Below, one piece after another: positions 48,826 through 61,000 of a stretch of DNA of 64,000 nucleotides. The DNA lies in assembly GCA_045837725.1 (NCBI GenBank), contig JBEWZL010000095.1:62001-126000 (forward strand), written 5' to 3'. Positions within the stretch are counted from its first letter, which is position 1; each line of letters begins with the position of its first letter. A model generated the notes under the pieces. The model was not told where the DNA came from, ran no database searches, and was given only the letters and a program-made list of their open reading frames with translations. Source of the stretch: Vermamoeba vermiformis. Its lineage: Eukaryota; Tubulinea; Echinamoebida. Position numbers and translations under genes: made by a program.

Positions 48826-50001
48826 ATGGAAGTGTTAGCCTTAGATCATTCTGGTAGACCGAAATTCCTTGAAGGAGAGGTGGAGATAACAACAGTAAGG
48901 AATGTGCATTTGAAATTTCCAGATGGCGAAGTGTTTGGCTTGATCCGGCTTACAAATTTTCGCTTGTTGGTGCAAGCTCATCATAAAAACAACAAAAATA
49001 TGGTTGCCAATTATTCGATCAATTGTGCAAATATTAAGGCAGTAGAAGCTGAGAAATCAGGATTTTTCATCCGATACACCAATATTGGTTTGACAGTCTC
49101 AGCACAAAGCGGAGATCTTAAACTACACTTAGAATTTGGAGATAACAATGTCCGAGAGCAATTTAGGGAACAATTCTTGTTAGTAATGCAAAAGAAAGCT
49201 TGGGTAAGTCGGATCTATTCTGCGCGTCATTTTGAGACTAACAACAGTCAGGAATCAACAAACAAAACTACCAAAGGCGCATTCGAAGCTAAAAGAGCAG
49301 GAGTTGCAGGTCTAGAGCGCAGTGTATTGGAGCAGCACGGACAAATATCAAATGATTTGGATCAAGCATTCAAAGATCTGCGCAGCTTGATGGACAATGC
49401 TCGCGAGATGACACTGCTCGCAAACAAATTGACAGAGCAGAACAAAGGTCAGCAGGGCGAGGAGGCCAATCAACTGCAGCGTGAGATGACTTTGCTCGGC
49501 ATCGGCTCGCCTGTCAGTCGCGATCAGATCTCAGACCCTGACGTGTACGAACGAGAGCTGAGTCGTCAAGTATACGACTATCTGATGCAAGCACATTACA
49601 CTTCAAACACACCCATCAGTCTCATCGATCTCTATTGTCTCTACAATCGTGCGCGAGGTACAGATCTGATCAGTCCTGAAGATCTGCTCCGTGCCGTGCT
49701 ACTCTTTCCGCGCCTCGCACTGCACAAGTGGAGTGTGCTGCACTTCCCTTCAGGACTCTACGCACTCGTGCCTGACACGCGCACTCAAGGCCAAGACGCG
49801 CTGACAGGTCTCGCGCAACACATCGCGCAGTTGATCGAGTCGCAAGGACCACAGACCAGCTCTCAACTCGCCACGCGTGCGCACATGTCCCTCGCCCTCA
49901 CACTGCACGCCACTGGCCACGCAGAGACATTGGGCCTCATTTGTCGCGATGAGACTGCGCAGGGTGTCGTGTGGTGGAAGAACATATTTAATTGTACATA
50001 A
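48826..50001 (+). CDS. VPS36: ESCRT-II subunit VPS36
   Basis: The start is MEVLALDHSGRPKFLEGEVE. Residues 1-125 form the GLUE (split-PH) domain, with FGLIRLTNFRLLVQAHHKNN and NVREQFREQFLLVMQKKAW. A helical linker (ERSVLEQHGQISNDLDQAFK, MDNAREMTLLANKL) leads to the tandem winged helices (GSPVSRDQI, LSRQVYDYLMQAH, LISPEDLLRAVLLF, HATGHAETLGLICRDE). VPS36 binds ubiquitin and phosphoinositides in multivesicular-body sorting. The frame is open throughout, but 49204-49251 has a GTAAGT donor, a CTAAC branch-like site and a TCAG acceptor; removal of these 48 nt would keep frame and take out residues unlike the family. Confidence 0.87.
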   Translation: MEVLALDHSGRPKFLEGEVEITTVRNVHLKFPDGEVFGLIRLTNFRLLVQAHHKNNKNMVANYSINCANIKAVEAEKSGFFIRYTNIGLTVSAQSGDLKLHLEFGDNNVREQFREQFLLVMQKKAWVSRIYSARHFETNNSQESTNKTTKGAFEAKRAGVAGLERSVLEQHGQISNDLDQAFKDLRSLMDNAREMTLLANKLTEQNKGQQGEEANQLQREMTLLGIGSPVSRDQISDPDVYERELSRQVYDYLMQAHYTSNTPISLIDLYCLYNRARGTDLISPEDLLRAVLLFPRLALHKWSVLHFPSGLYALVPDTRTQGQDALTGLAQHIAQLIESQGPQTSSQLATRAHMSLALTLHATGHAETLGLICRDETAQGVVWWKNIFNCT

Positions 50002-50176
50002 TGCTGTAATATAAATGAACTTTAGTCGCTCTTTCTTTGACTCCAGAATTCATGGGCAAACAATCAGCAAATCACGTGATTGTTTGCTGCCCACGTGCCG
50101 AATTATTTATCTGTGAAAATTCTGCCTGCAGTAATTATTCTTTTTTTGTGGCCACCAAGCAGCACACAACTGCACT

Positions 50177-50892
50177 ATGTAAGTATTAACTATTAACTAG
50201 AATGACTTTTGTCTCTTTGGAATTTGTCTAATCTGCGCTGCGGTGCTTGACAGGCCGAAGTTGCCCCCGAACAACATTATCTCAGGCGACAATGCGCTGA
50301 AGACACACGGCATTTGGACGCAGACCATATCAGGCAGCAACAACAACAATCACGCTCCTGGTCCTGCAACGCATGGTCCCACTTTGACTAGACAACACTT
50401 CACTCCGCGCAGCAACGAGTCTGTAACGCGCGGTGGATGCAAGAAATGTGGTGCAGGTAATTATCCAGTACTTATTATTTATAACGCATAATAATACGAT
50501 TTTTTATTCAATTTCGCTGATTTATTGCAAATTTAAAAAAATTAGCCGTTTTTCGTTTGGAATTGAAGTTCAAGGTATTAATGTATTAAATAGCGGGCCA
50601 TTTAAGCTTTCAATGCCGTAATTATTTGACCATTCCCGAGCCCGAAGAGAAATCCAGATCCGAGAAAGAAGCAGATGAGGTCTCCCGTGAAGACAAAGAA
50701 AGGAGAGAAAAGTCGCGCAAAAGAAAGCGGTCGTACAGCAGCTCTTCGTCCTCTGATAGCAGTGACAGCGAATCTGACAGCAGTCGCGAAGAACGACGCA
50801 AAGAAAAGAAGGAGAAGCGCAAAGAGAAGCGACGACACAAAGACAAGAAGCACAAGAAAAAACATAAGAAGCGAAGAAAGGACAAGAGTTAA
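50177..50892 (+). CDS. SREK1IP1-like zinc knuckle splicing protein, start codon split by an intron
   Basis: Exon 1 contributes only AT (50177-50178); intron 50179-50253 follows; exon 2 begins with G, giving MPKLPPNNIISGDNALK. A later join gives the knuckle CKKCGAAGHLSFQCRNYL (C-x2-C-x4-H-x4-C), as in SREK1IP1 (SFRS12-interacting protein 1). The tail is a run of serines followed by a very Lys/Arg/Glu-rich C-terminus (KEKKEKRKEKRRHKDKKHKK). It probably acts in splicing through an SR-type partner in the nucleus. The knuckle and tail order match the family well. Confidence 0.8.
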
Positions 50893-51170
50893 TTAAGAGC
50901 TCTAGTAGTGTTAAGGATCTGGATCTGATCCAAGTTGATTTGTATTATATGTTGTAAATCAATTCGAGATATTGTAGCACGAATGCATAGTAATATAGTG
51001 TACGTTGTTATTGCAAAAGTACTGCGATCTGTTTCGCGAGAGGCTGGAGGTAAAATATCGGTTCAATTTCAAATCGGACCTCGCAAGGAGCACCACACCA
51101 GCTAGTTAATTTATGTACATTGCATTATCTCATATACCTATTTATTTGTAAATAACGTGCCTACTCAAAA

Positions 51171-52158
51171 ATGCAATCGGATCAAGTAAGTTGCAATAGA
51201 TCAGAATCTTTCACAATATTAATCGCGATATTTAACTTCAGAATATCATATACTATCATATTTTACGTATTACTTTCAGATACTCACTCAATTATGATTT
51301 TGCCGCCTTTTTTTCAATCAATTTTTTAAATCGGCAAGTCAAAATATTTATTATTCTGCGTTTCTACTGCCTAATTGTAATTGAATTAATACCGCTAACA
51401 GCAAGAGATCGAAGAGCTAAGAGAGCAGATACAGAAGTTGAAATGCGATAAAGATCTGTTACTTCAAAGCAAGGTACTGTTTTTAATTGTCGTATCAAAC
51501 GCGCTCTGACACCTCACAGAATGAGCTCAAAGAACAGTTGGATGCAGCTAAACAAGAGAACAGCTTTTTGACGAATAAGATCAACATGTTCGAACAGACC
51601 TTTCAAACCGTGCAGCAAGAGTGGGACAAGGAGAAAGAGGACATGAAGCGACAAATCAATCACCTCACGCACCGGGATCAGCACTTTCAGCATGAGATCC
51701 GCAAGAAAGAGCACGAGTACAACAAGCTCAAAGACAAAGTCAATCTGCTCTTTACTGCGCGCACTGGCCAAACAGCGCCGAAGAAGACGACGATCAGCTA
51801 CGAGTCGCTGGAGAACTTGAGCTACGAGCACGACGAGCTGTTCAAGTCCCTCATTACGCAGTTGGAGGCCGAACAGCGCGCACTGCAGCACGAATGTCGC
51901 GCCACTGACCAGGCCATGACTGAACTCGAACTGCAGGTCACTCGCGCACTCAAGATTGAAGAACGCGATGCAGAGCAGCGATTGGCACGCGTCAAACAAG
52001 AACTGACACGTGTCAGCGAGATGAAGCGCGACGAACAAGAGCAGCTGCTCGCACAACTGGCGCAGTATCAAGCGATCATACGCGAGCAGGACAAGTTGTT
52101 GCAGCTCGCCACGAGTCCTCAACTCACCGTGCACAGTGCTGTCATCGAGCGACAGTAG
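51171..52158 (+). CDS. SSX2IP/ADIP-like coiled-coil centrosomal protein
   Basis: A five-codon first exon (MQSDQ) and a small second exon (QEIEELREQIQKLKCDKD) precede the main exon. The protein is almost wholly coiled coil. FEQTFQTVQQEWDKEKEDMK, then RQINHLTHRDQHFQHEIRKK and KEHEYNKLKDKVNLLF, has the spacing of the conserved ADIP block (SSX2IP/Msd1 family), which anchors gamma-tubulin complexes and microtubules. It is about 250 residues, shorter than the animal proteins. The main exon carries one TGACACGTGTCA palindrome. Assignment rests on the coiled-coil block, so moderate certainty. Confidence 0.6.
52004..52015. repeat. TGACACGTGTCA palindrome in a coding exon
   Basis: An exact copy; it encodes LTRVS in the SSX2IP-like gene. 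Confidence 0.8.
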
Positions 52159-52283
52159 GGGGTGTTGTAATTGATGTAAATAGTAAACTGAATGGTGTTG
52201 AATGCACTTGCAATCTGATGATTTAATGGGTATATAATTACAAAACGCTTTTTACAAGGAAGATGAGAATAAATAAAACAGGC

Positions 52284-55200
52284 TTATTTGAGCTGCGCGG
52301 TGAGTTTGTCCAGCTCGGCTAAAATCTCCGAATTAAATATGGCTTGATTGAACAGCTCTTGAATCAAGCGACGGTGCTTCAATCGGAACTTGTAAAATGT
52401 GACCAATCGGAACACATCCAACAAGACACGTGGGCTCTTGAACTCGTCCGCGTGACTTGCTTTGCTCTTAAGTCGCTTCAGAGCGCGGAATGACTTGTCT
52501 GCAGTCACCAAGTTTGACATCTGTGACACCAGGGTCAAGATCTCACTGCCCGCTGCACTCAGACCGCTGAGGCCAGGTGTGAATTTGAGCGGTGCGAGCA
52601 CTGTGCCGGTGACAGGTGTGTCGGCAGGCAGTGTGAACAGCTTGGTCTTGCTCACATTCACGGGCAGGGCAACGCGTGTCTCGAGGTCGTGCAAGTTAGA
52701 GGTCTCCCAGCCCAGCGACAACAACAGCTCGCGACTGGCTGACTGAGTGGTGAGTGTGCCGAGCACCATGAATGCTGTGCCGCGCAGTGAGGGACAGTCC
52801 GAGTGTTCAGCGAGATCTATCACCAGTGTCACAAAGCGTGTCAGATCCAACAACTTGCTGCCACTCTCTGAAGAGCCAATGTGCCCCAGTGCCCAGAGTG
52901 CACCGCGCTTCTTGATGGAGTCCGAGGCCACTTGCTCGCTGCTCAAGATCTGCAGCAGTTGTGCAGTGTAGCCGCCCTGGCGAATGAGTTCACAGCCCTG
53001 GTCAGTCTTGGCGAGTTCACCGAACAAGTGTGGTGGCACCAAGACCTCGCCCTCGGGATTGAAGTTGGTCGGGTCTTGCAGAATGGTGTGCGTGAGGGGC
53101 TTGGTGAGCACTGCTTGCATCTTTTTCTCGAGGGCCAGCACGTACTGATCGTTCTCGCTCTCCATCCACCGCTTCATCTGCGGGGCTACAAAGTCTATTT
53201 TTAGCAGTTTGTTCAGTCCCTTGGTGGTACTGAGCAGTCGAATCAGCAGTGACGTGCCCATGGTGCCCATGGCGACGAGTGCCTTGACGTCCACAGGGGC
53301 CGCAGGAGTGTCGAGCAGATCAATCAGCTTGTCGAGACAGGTCGTGTGATCAATGGCCTCGTCTAAGATCTGATGCACGGGAGCTCTGATCTTCACGTCT
53401 GTGTCCAGCAGCTTGGTCAGCAGCAGTTCAATGCCCCATTCACTGAATGCACGTGGCTTAGCGTGCAGTTGAGTGCGCAAATGTTTCACGGCAAAGTACT
53501 TGACGACGGTGCTGCTGCTGGCCAATATCTTGCGAATAATCTCCAGGGCCTCGTTGGTGCTCGAGGAGAGATTGGCCGCGTTGCTGTTGGTCACAGCTTG
53601 CAGCAGCGGTGTGTCGCGACTCGTGCGCGGTGTGTGCATCACGGGATCAGCTGCTTGAGGCATCGCGAGCACGGCACTGTTGTAGTCAATGTTGGTCAGC
53701 ACGAGCCGAATCAAGTCGTCGCGGCCCTCGAGCTCGCAGATCTGTTGCAGGGCCTTGAACAGCTTGTGCTTCTTGAGCACCTCTTGGCCGCGGTAGGAGC
53801 GCGTGAGTATGCCGATGAGCGAGAAGTACTCGCGACTCAGTGTCTTGAGCAGCGAATTGCGACTCAACAGCGGCTCCTCGGTGTTGCTCGGCGTGTTGGT
53901 CATGTGCGTGTGTTCTTTGAGCAGCAGCTTGTACTCGTCCTCGAACAGCTGCGCGAGACACTTCAAGAACGAGTGCTCTTGCAAGAACACGCGTCCTGCA
54001 TCGTGCTCGACCAGCACTTCCATCACCAGCTGGGCCACGCGCACGTAGATCGAGGTGTCGTTGCTGCTCGCGGAGCGCAGTTTGCTGAACAAGTGCTTCT
54101 GCGGCTTGAGGAAGGAGAGCAGGCGCTTGTACCACTTGGTCTTGAGGGCCAGCTGCAGCAGCGTGGGATTGCGCATCGGTCCCTCGAGCAACTCGTGCAC
54201 CAAGTCCCACTTCCACTTGTCGTACTCCTTGCTCGGCACCAGCGTCACTGCCGTCTCTTTGATGCGCACTAAGAACGCTGTCTCGTCCATCTGCCACTCC
54301 ATCTTGCGCTTCACTTCACTCACGCGATCCAGACGCGCGCTGGTCGAGTCACGTGGATCAGTGCCCTGTGGCAGTGTGCCACCCTTGATGTCATCCGCCC
54401 GTCCACCAATGCTGCCACGCCGTTGATGCGTGCTGGGCGAGGACAGACCCGGCCCTGGCAGTGTGGCAGGTGTGCTGGGTGCGGTGATGGAGCTGTACAA
54501 CACACTGTCGCGCGCACTCTTCAGCGAGGTCCACTTGTGCAGCACTGACACCGCGGTGAGTATTGCATTGACACATTAGCTATATATGTATATATTCATG
54601 TCACGTACCTGACACCATGCCACTGGCTCGTTCTCGATCACGCACGCGCTCGCGCTCCTCTTCCTTCTCCTCCAAGTCCTGCGCACTCTGATCAGCCTGC
54701 TCGTCACTCCACTTGGGGGCACGGAACATGATGGCACGCTGCACCAGTGTGGGCAGTTGTTGCAGTCGCGCGCAGGTGTGCGGTGAGAGCAAGCGATTGG
54801 AGAGGTGCAACAACTCGCCGAGCAGCACAGTGACCTTGGTGTAGACTGTTCTGAAGGGTGTCATGCCCGTGTACTCGTGCGTGGGTGTGGCCGCGAGCAG
54901 CGCGACTGAGGCCTGGTGTTGCAGCACTTGATTGCCGAGCAGAATGAGCTGTTCAATCAGGCCGTGCTGCACCATCACTGACAGCATGCACGCCGTGTAG
55001 TTCCACAGCAGATTCATGCGGTAGCGCGGTCGCAGTGAGGCAGCGAGGGCATCAGCGTCAGGTCCGAGTTCAGCCACGGTGCTGGTCTGCGACGGATCTG
55101 CATTGAAGCCCATCAGTCCGCCCAGTCTGCGGTCCAGGGCCTGTCCGCTGTTGAGCAGGGGGATGCGGAACACCTCGTAGAAGAGATCGAGCAGTGCGTG

Positions 55201-56572
55201 CAGCGTGTTGAGCGAGGGGTGGTGCGTGTGATTGTACGTGAGGGCGGTGATCAGCGAGGCCAGGCCCTGGGGGTGCGTGCACAGTGCCAGCAGTCCGGGC
55301 CAGTAGCGCAGCAGATAACTCACGGCACGACACGTCTCGATCCAGCCCTGCGGACAGGTGGCAGCGGCGTTGGTGGTGGTGCTGGCCTCGTTCTTGTCGC
55401 CCCCTGCACTCGGCTCCTTGTTGCTGGCGGGCTTGAAGGTCTCGCGCAGTGGATCGGTGAGGGGTGCGAGCAGTATGCCGAGGTCGAGTGCGGGGGTCAT
55501 GAGTGCTCTGGTGCGCGGATGATTCAGCCACACCAGCAGCACGGTCAGCAGCAGTTGTTGGATCGGCAAGAAGTGCGCATCCACCACTGCATTCAACACC
55601 GTGCGCACCACTCCGAGCTCACTCAGCATGTGTGGACTGCACAACATGGCTTCACCGATCAGTTCACAGCTCACCAGGGCTAGCGGATCGCGTTCCGGAC
55701 CAGTGCTGTCAACCACTGCTTGGAGTGAGGCAAATACTGCGCGGGGCAGCACGCACTCACTCGCTGGTGGCACTGTGCCATTAGGACGTGGACTCTGTGG
55801 CTTAGCAACACTGCCACTCGTGTTCAGTGCTGGGCGCGTTGGGCTGGATGTAGTGACGCGCGGACTGTTCGTTGCAGAGCCAGGACCACTGCTAGTAGTG
55901 CCGCTGAGGAGTGCGGAGTAGCTGTCGATCATCGCGCGCACGACTTTAATTGCCTCCAATCGCTCGCCTTCAGTGTCTTCACCGCGCTCGATCGAACTGA
56001 CAGCAGATTAGTGCTGGGTCGTGTATTTGACATGAATCAACGCTACTTACAATGCTATGTACTTGTCAATATTGTATTGCTCCAGCTTGGGTGTCAGTTG
56101 CGCATCTCGGATCGCAAGGTGTCGTACAGCTTTCAAACCCACGACACGATTGCTCCGCACTGGATCGACCAGAAATAATCGCAAGCTACATCATCGCGAT
56201 TAACAATGCCCAATATATGCAACCAACGCGTTACTTACACCTGCAGGAACTCATCTATTGGAAACTTGGCGTAAAAATCTTTGAGATCAAGCTTGCTGCC
56301 GAGTTTAGCCACCGTTTTAACGTGCTTGAATTTATCGCGCAGTGGCACATCTGATCGCAGGACTGATATGGCCTCTTGCAATTGTGCGGCTGTAATAGTC
56401 GTTATTAAATTGTAATAATAAGTTGAAATTTATTCTCGTCTGATCGAGAGGAATATTCAGAAATTTGCATTCATTGTAGTATATATGATGCATATGTAAT
56501 TTAAATAATATAAATTGATCATATTAATATTGTTGGTGTGATTGAGTTGTTGGATGTACCTTCGTCGCTCAT
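52284..56572 (-). CDS. RICTOR: Rictor (TORC2 subunit)
   Basis: About six exons starting MSDEG at 56572, with two very long ones (55959-54609 and 54551-52284). Rictor features: the N-terminal armadillo helices (RLFLVDPVRSNRVVGLKAVR); YDKWKWDLVHELLEGPMRNP, NPTLLQLALKTKWYKRLLSF and FLKPQKHLFSKL of the conserved middle; GALWALGHIGSSESGSKLLD and FMVLGTLTTQSASRELLLSL in the C-terminal helical part. Two Ser/Thr/Pro-rich loops interrupt it (after GTTSSGPGSATNSP, and at TAPSTPATLPGPGLSSPSTH). In TORC2 Rictor positions the kinase for Akt/SGK-type substrates and cell polarity. Length (about 1,300 residues) is near that of Dictyostelium Pianissimo. Exons are noticeably GC-rich. Confidence 0.9.
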
Positions 56573-56777
56573 TATTGAACAACCGTAATTATAATTGCTG
56601 TGTAATTATAGGGCCATGTCCTATGACCAGTACGAGTGACTGTCAATGCACTGGTCGCGTATTAATCAATATATCAATCGTAATTGAACTGATTTTTTTG
56701 TCACCGCAAATTTCACTTCAGATTTTTATTGATAAAACGCCTATAATACAACACACTAGGGGCGAGAGACACGCCAC

Positions 56778-57852
56778 TCATTCGATCGCATTCAACTGCA
56801 GTTCGTTCACACTGCGCGAGAGTTGTTCTTCGAGGTCTAGCAGCTCTTGTTTAGCCTCTTCAATCTTCACTTGCGCTAAGGTCAGATCCTGCCCATCAAA
56901 CTGTCAATAATGGCGCGACACACTAGTATAATACTCACAGGAGGCAGTTGATGGTAGCCTTTGAGCAGACCGAGCTTGGGCGCAGTTTCTTGTTTGATCC
57001 GCACGAGTTCAGTGTGCATCTGCTTGAGACTCTGATGATACAGCTCAGGTGTGACGCCAGTGCCCTTCAACTGCTCCTTCAGCTTGCCGAGGGTCTGTTC
57101 GTACTCCTGGCTCTTGCTCTCGAGGTACTTCAAGTTCTTCAAGCGGTTTTGTACCGTGCTCAGCTGATTCGCTTGTGCCTCTTCGAGCTGCTGCAGCAAT
57201 CTAACGCAATGCGTGAGTAGGGATGCTGTGCGACTAATATACTCACTTTTTGGCGTGCGTAAAGTCTTCCAGTGCGGTCTTGCTTTGTGTTTGCAAATAG
57301 TTCAGATGTTGCTCGAGGTCAGTTTTGAAGCGGATCTGCTCTGAATGTTCACTGCGCTGCTGGTATAGGCTCGATACGAGTACTGTAAGAGTGCAGTTGT
57401 GTGCTCCGAGCTAAATACAACGTTAATTTGACTTATTAACAGCTAATTCATCCACGTACCAAGACAGTCAGATGTGCTAACAGTTCACTCAGCTCAAACA
57501 CGCGCTGATAAGGTGATTGATATGTATTGGTATTGCCAGTGGCTATTTTATCGCGCTTCAGTCCCAATCCTTCGAGCAGCTTCTCTTTTCTATTCGCTGC
57601 AATAAATCATTAATTTTAATTAGATCGCCTCTGTAACTCACCTTCATCTTGATATTCCTGGGCGAGCCTATTGTTGTTATTTATGATGATTTGTTGTTCG
57701 TGATTACGTCGCTTGTTCTTGAGTGCCAGTTCATACAAAGCAGATACAGTTTGATCGTTGATCTCAAATTCTGGCACTGCGCGGTCTTTGAACACCGTTT
57801 TCAACCAACTGGTAACTACAGTTAGTTTGCTATCATATCCAATCTCTGACAT
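56778..57852 (-). CDS. HAUS1: Augmin subunit HAUS1
   Basis: About six exons starting MSEIGYDSKLTVVTSWLKTV. The N-terminal block TSWLKTVFKDRAVPEFEIND, then QTVSALYELALKNKRRN, has the WLKKI...IP.YEVN pattern of HAUS1. The C-terminal block LYHQSLKQMHTELVRIKQET, then LTLAQVKIEEAKQELLDLEE, matches the family's conserved end. The rest is coiled coil. HAUS1 belongs to the eight-subunit augmin complex that recruits gamma-tubulin to spindle microtubules for branching. Its start is 174 bp from the divergent kinesin gene. Confidence 0.88.
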
Positions 57853-58026
57853 GGTGCTGTGGTGTGATAAATTTAAATTAATGATCAAAGCAGAAAAGGC
57901 GCGAAAAATACGGGCCCCACGCGAACATTTTCGTGTCGAACAGCGAGTCAATTCTTAGTTCACGATCAACGCGTCAAACAATAACTGTAATACAGTACCA
58001 GACCTAATGATCAGCAAGCAGTTCGG
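57853..58026. promoter_or_regulatory. Divergent promoter region, HAUS1 / kinesin-J
   Basis: 174 bp between two microtubule-related genes in divergent arrangement; co-regulation is possible but not shown. Confidence 0.4.
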
Positions 58027-61000
58027 ATGTTGAAATTAGATGGGCTCTCAAGTCAAGACTCCGCAGTGCGTGTCGTGCTGCGGTTTCGACCAACTGAAAA
58101 ATCAAGTTCAAATTTTTTAAAAATAGACAAAGACAAGCAAACAGTGCACATCAGCACCGAACTACCAGCTACGGTAAAAGTCAGTCGGGATCTGCCGATA
58201 ATTTTCATTATTTTTTTAAAATCACTCAAAATTAATCGATCCCTACATAGCGATTCAATTACTTTAAAAACTAATATTATTTTATTTTAAGACTCACTCG
58301 CGACGTCATTCGATAAGCACCACTACCAAAACTGATTTTCATCGTTTTGTATTTGACCGTGTATTCGCAGAGACCGCTACACAAGAAGAAGTACGCATCG
58401 CACATATACAATAAGACTAGGCAGGACACTAACAGTACTGTTGACAGGTGTACAATGAAACTGCCGCGCCCCTCGTGGATGGTGAGTGACACGCAAGACA
58501 TTTCTTGAGACCAGCGACTAATAGCAGGCCATTCATATAGACATCCTGCGCGGATTCAATGCGACTATATTCGCGTACGGCCAGACAGGGTCAGGCAAGA
58601 CGTACACTATGCAAGGCCCCTCGATCGAGGACCCCGCGCACCAAGGTCTGTGTCCGCGCCTGATCACACATCTGTTTGATCGCATTGAAGAGATGAAGAC
58701 CAACAAGGACGTCGAGCTCATATTGAAAGTGAACTGCATTGAGATCTATCAAGAGCGCATCAACGACCTCTTGGATCGCACGCGTGAAAATTTAAGGCTG
58801 CGTCACCACCAAACACGCGGCTTTTACGTGGAGAAGTGTTCGGAGATCTACGTGAACAGTGCGCGCGATGTGATTGAGCTGATGAAGCGTGGATTTGGCA
58901 ACAGACGCACGGCCTCGACGAACATGAATGCCGAGAGCAGTCGCAGTCACAGCATCTTCATCCTGCACCTGACGCAGCAGCACTTGAACAAAGAGATCAA
59001 CAGTCGACTCATTTTGATTGACTTGGCTGGCTCTGAAAAGGTAGGCAATTTTCTGTGCAGACTTATCTTTGCAATCATTTTTCGTTGGTGGCACGCTTGT
59101 TCACTGAACGACGTGTCATCTGTATGTAACTCGTAGTATACACCGCTTAGAGGACGATACTGACGTGAGTTTTTTGCGATGGTTATATTTATTACTATAA
59201 ACAGGTGAGCAAAACAGGCGCTGAAGGCCAAACACTGGAGGAGGCCAAGACGATCAACAAGTCGCTCCTCACCCTCGGCAACGTCATCAACGCGCTCACT
59301 GAAAAGAATGTACGTGCGAGTCACTGAATGACACCTGTCACTCGAATCACGTGATCTCATTGGTTGTTTGTCACAGACCTTTGTGCCCTACAGAGACAGT
59401 GCGCTGACCTTGCTGTTGAAAGAGTCGCTCGGTGGTAACTCCAAGACGACGCTGATCGTGAACTGTTCGATGGACGCGTACAATGCCAGCGAGACACTCA
59501 ACACGATGCGATTCGGTCAGCGCGCCAAGCGTATTGAGAACAAGCCCAAGATCAACATGGAACAGACTGTCGGCGAACTCAAGCAGCAACTGGAAGCCGT
59601 GCAGCACGAGTACAGGTCTGTATTTGACACGTGTCACTCCCCGAGTGCATCGACTGACAGGTTGACAGTGCACTGCTGCTCCACAACAGAATTCTGTCGC
59701 TGCTGTCACTCACCAGGGCTGAGTTCACACCGCGCGAGCACGTGATTCACTGGCCAATCGAGGACTCGGCGGAGAGAACACGTGATCCACGCCCTAGTGC
59801 CACTGTCAGTCACGTGCTCGAGATGCCAATGCCGCCCTGGGCACCGGTCTCGTGGCCCGCGACACCACGTGGCCCTGTCACACCACGTAATGAGCCTGAG
59901 CCAGTGTCTATTATTCCGCCGGACTTGTCACGAGTTATTCCGCCACCACTTGTGATTGGTGCGCTATCAAAGAGCACGTTCGGTGAAGAGAGAGATGTCA
60001 AAGTGCGACCTCCGCAGATCAGTGCTGCAAATCCGTTCAATCCACCAGGGCTCTCTGCTGCCATGTGGAACGATCACGTGACATTCGACGATACACCCAA
60101 TGCCACGTGGCAGGATCTTCGAGAGCAGCCAGATCGAGAATTCAATTCTCCGACAGCAGTGCCAGCACAGATCACGTGTCAAGCACCGCCAATGATGCAG
60201 TTTGAGGAAGAAGTGACTGAACCCGAAGAGGATCTAAAAATAGTGCTAGAACGACGCAACAGTTCGCTAAAAAAGGAAATGGAATCTTTGCAACGAAACA
60301 AGTCGAAAGAGGCCGAAGAATTGCAGGCAAAATTGACAGAACAGCAAAGACTGGTCGAAGAGTTGCAAAAGCAATTACTCTCCGCACGGAGATCTCGTTC
60401 ACTGATTGGCCACGTGATCTACAACGCTTTGCTCGTGGTCTTGGTGGCACTTGTGTTCGCAGCTGGCGTGTATCTCGCGCCAAATATAGATCCTTCGCTC
60501 ACCTCGTGCAGTGACACGTCACGTGTGTTTAGTTACGACATCTACTTTGACACATTGGGTCTGACACCTTCAGCCTCAAGTCACGTGGTCAAACAGCGGT
60601 ATCGAGAGCTCTTGCTGCAACTGTAAGCTATTTTTAGCCCCCACGTGCTCTTCTAACATGTCTTGTTTAGACATCCGGACAAAAATCCGCACTGCGATGA
60701 CGCGTGTCATAATCAACTTCACAACGTGAAATTTTCCTATGACGTGCTGTCACTCGCAAAGTTTCCCAAAGATAGCATTGATGACAAGGCTGTGGAATGT
60801 CAATGTGCCACCTGTCCTGAAGTCCAATGTCCGGAGGCTGTTAAGTGTCCCGAACCCGTCACGTGTCAATGTCCGACTCCCGCGGAGTGCCCCTCAACGA
60901 CCTCTACGGAGTGTCACTGTCCACAACTCACATGTCCTGATCCTGTCACGTGTCAATGTCCGGAGTCTGTTAAGTGCCCTGAACCAGTCGCGTGTCAATG

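Noticed and set aside
52747-54426. Long plus-strand frames opposite Rictor
   Set aside because: These are antisense shadows of GC-rich Rictor codons; the minus strand carries the conserved protein.
59368-59745. Unspliced reading of the kinesin exon into a Cys-rich end ([13 protein letters not shown]...)
   Set aside because: Splicing 59616-59668 restores a long coding frame in phase; the unspliced tail stops soon and has no family match.
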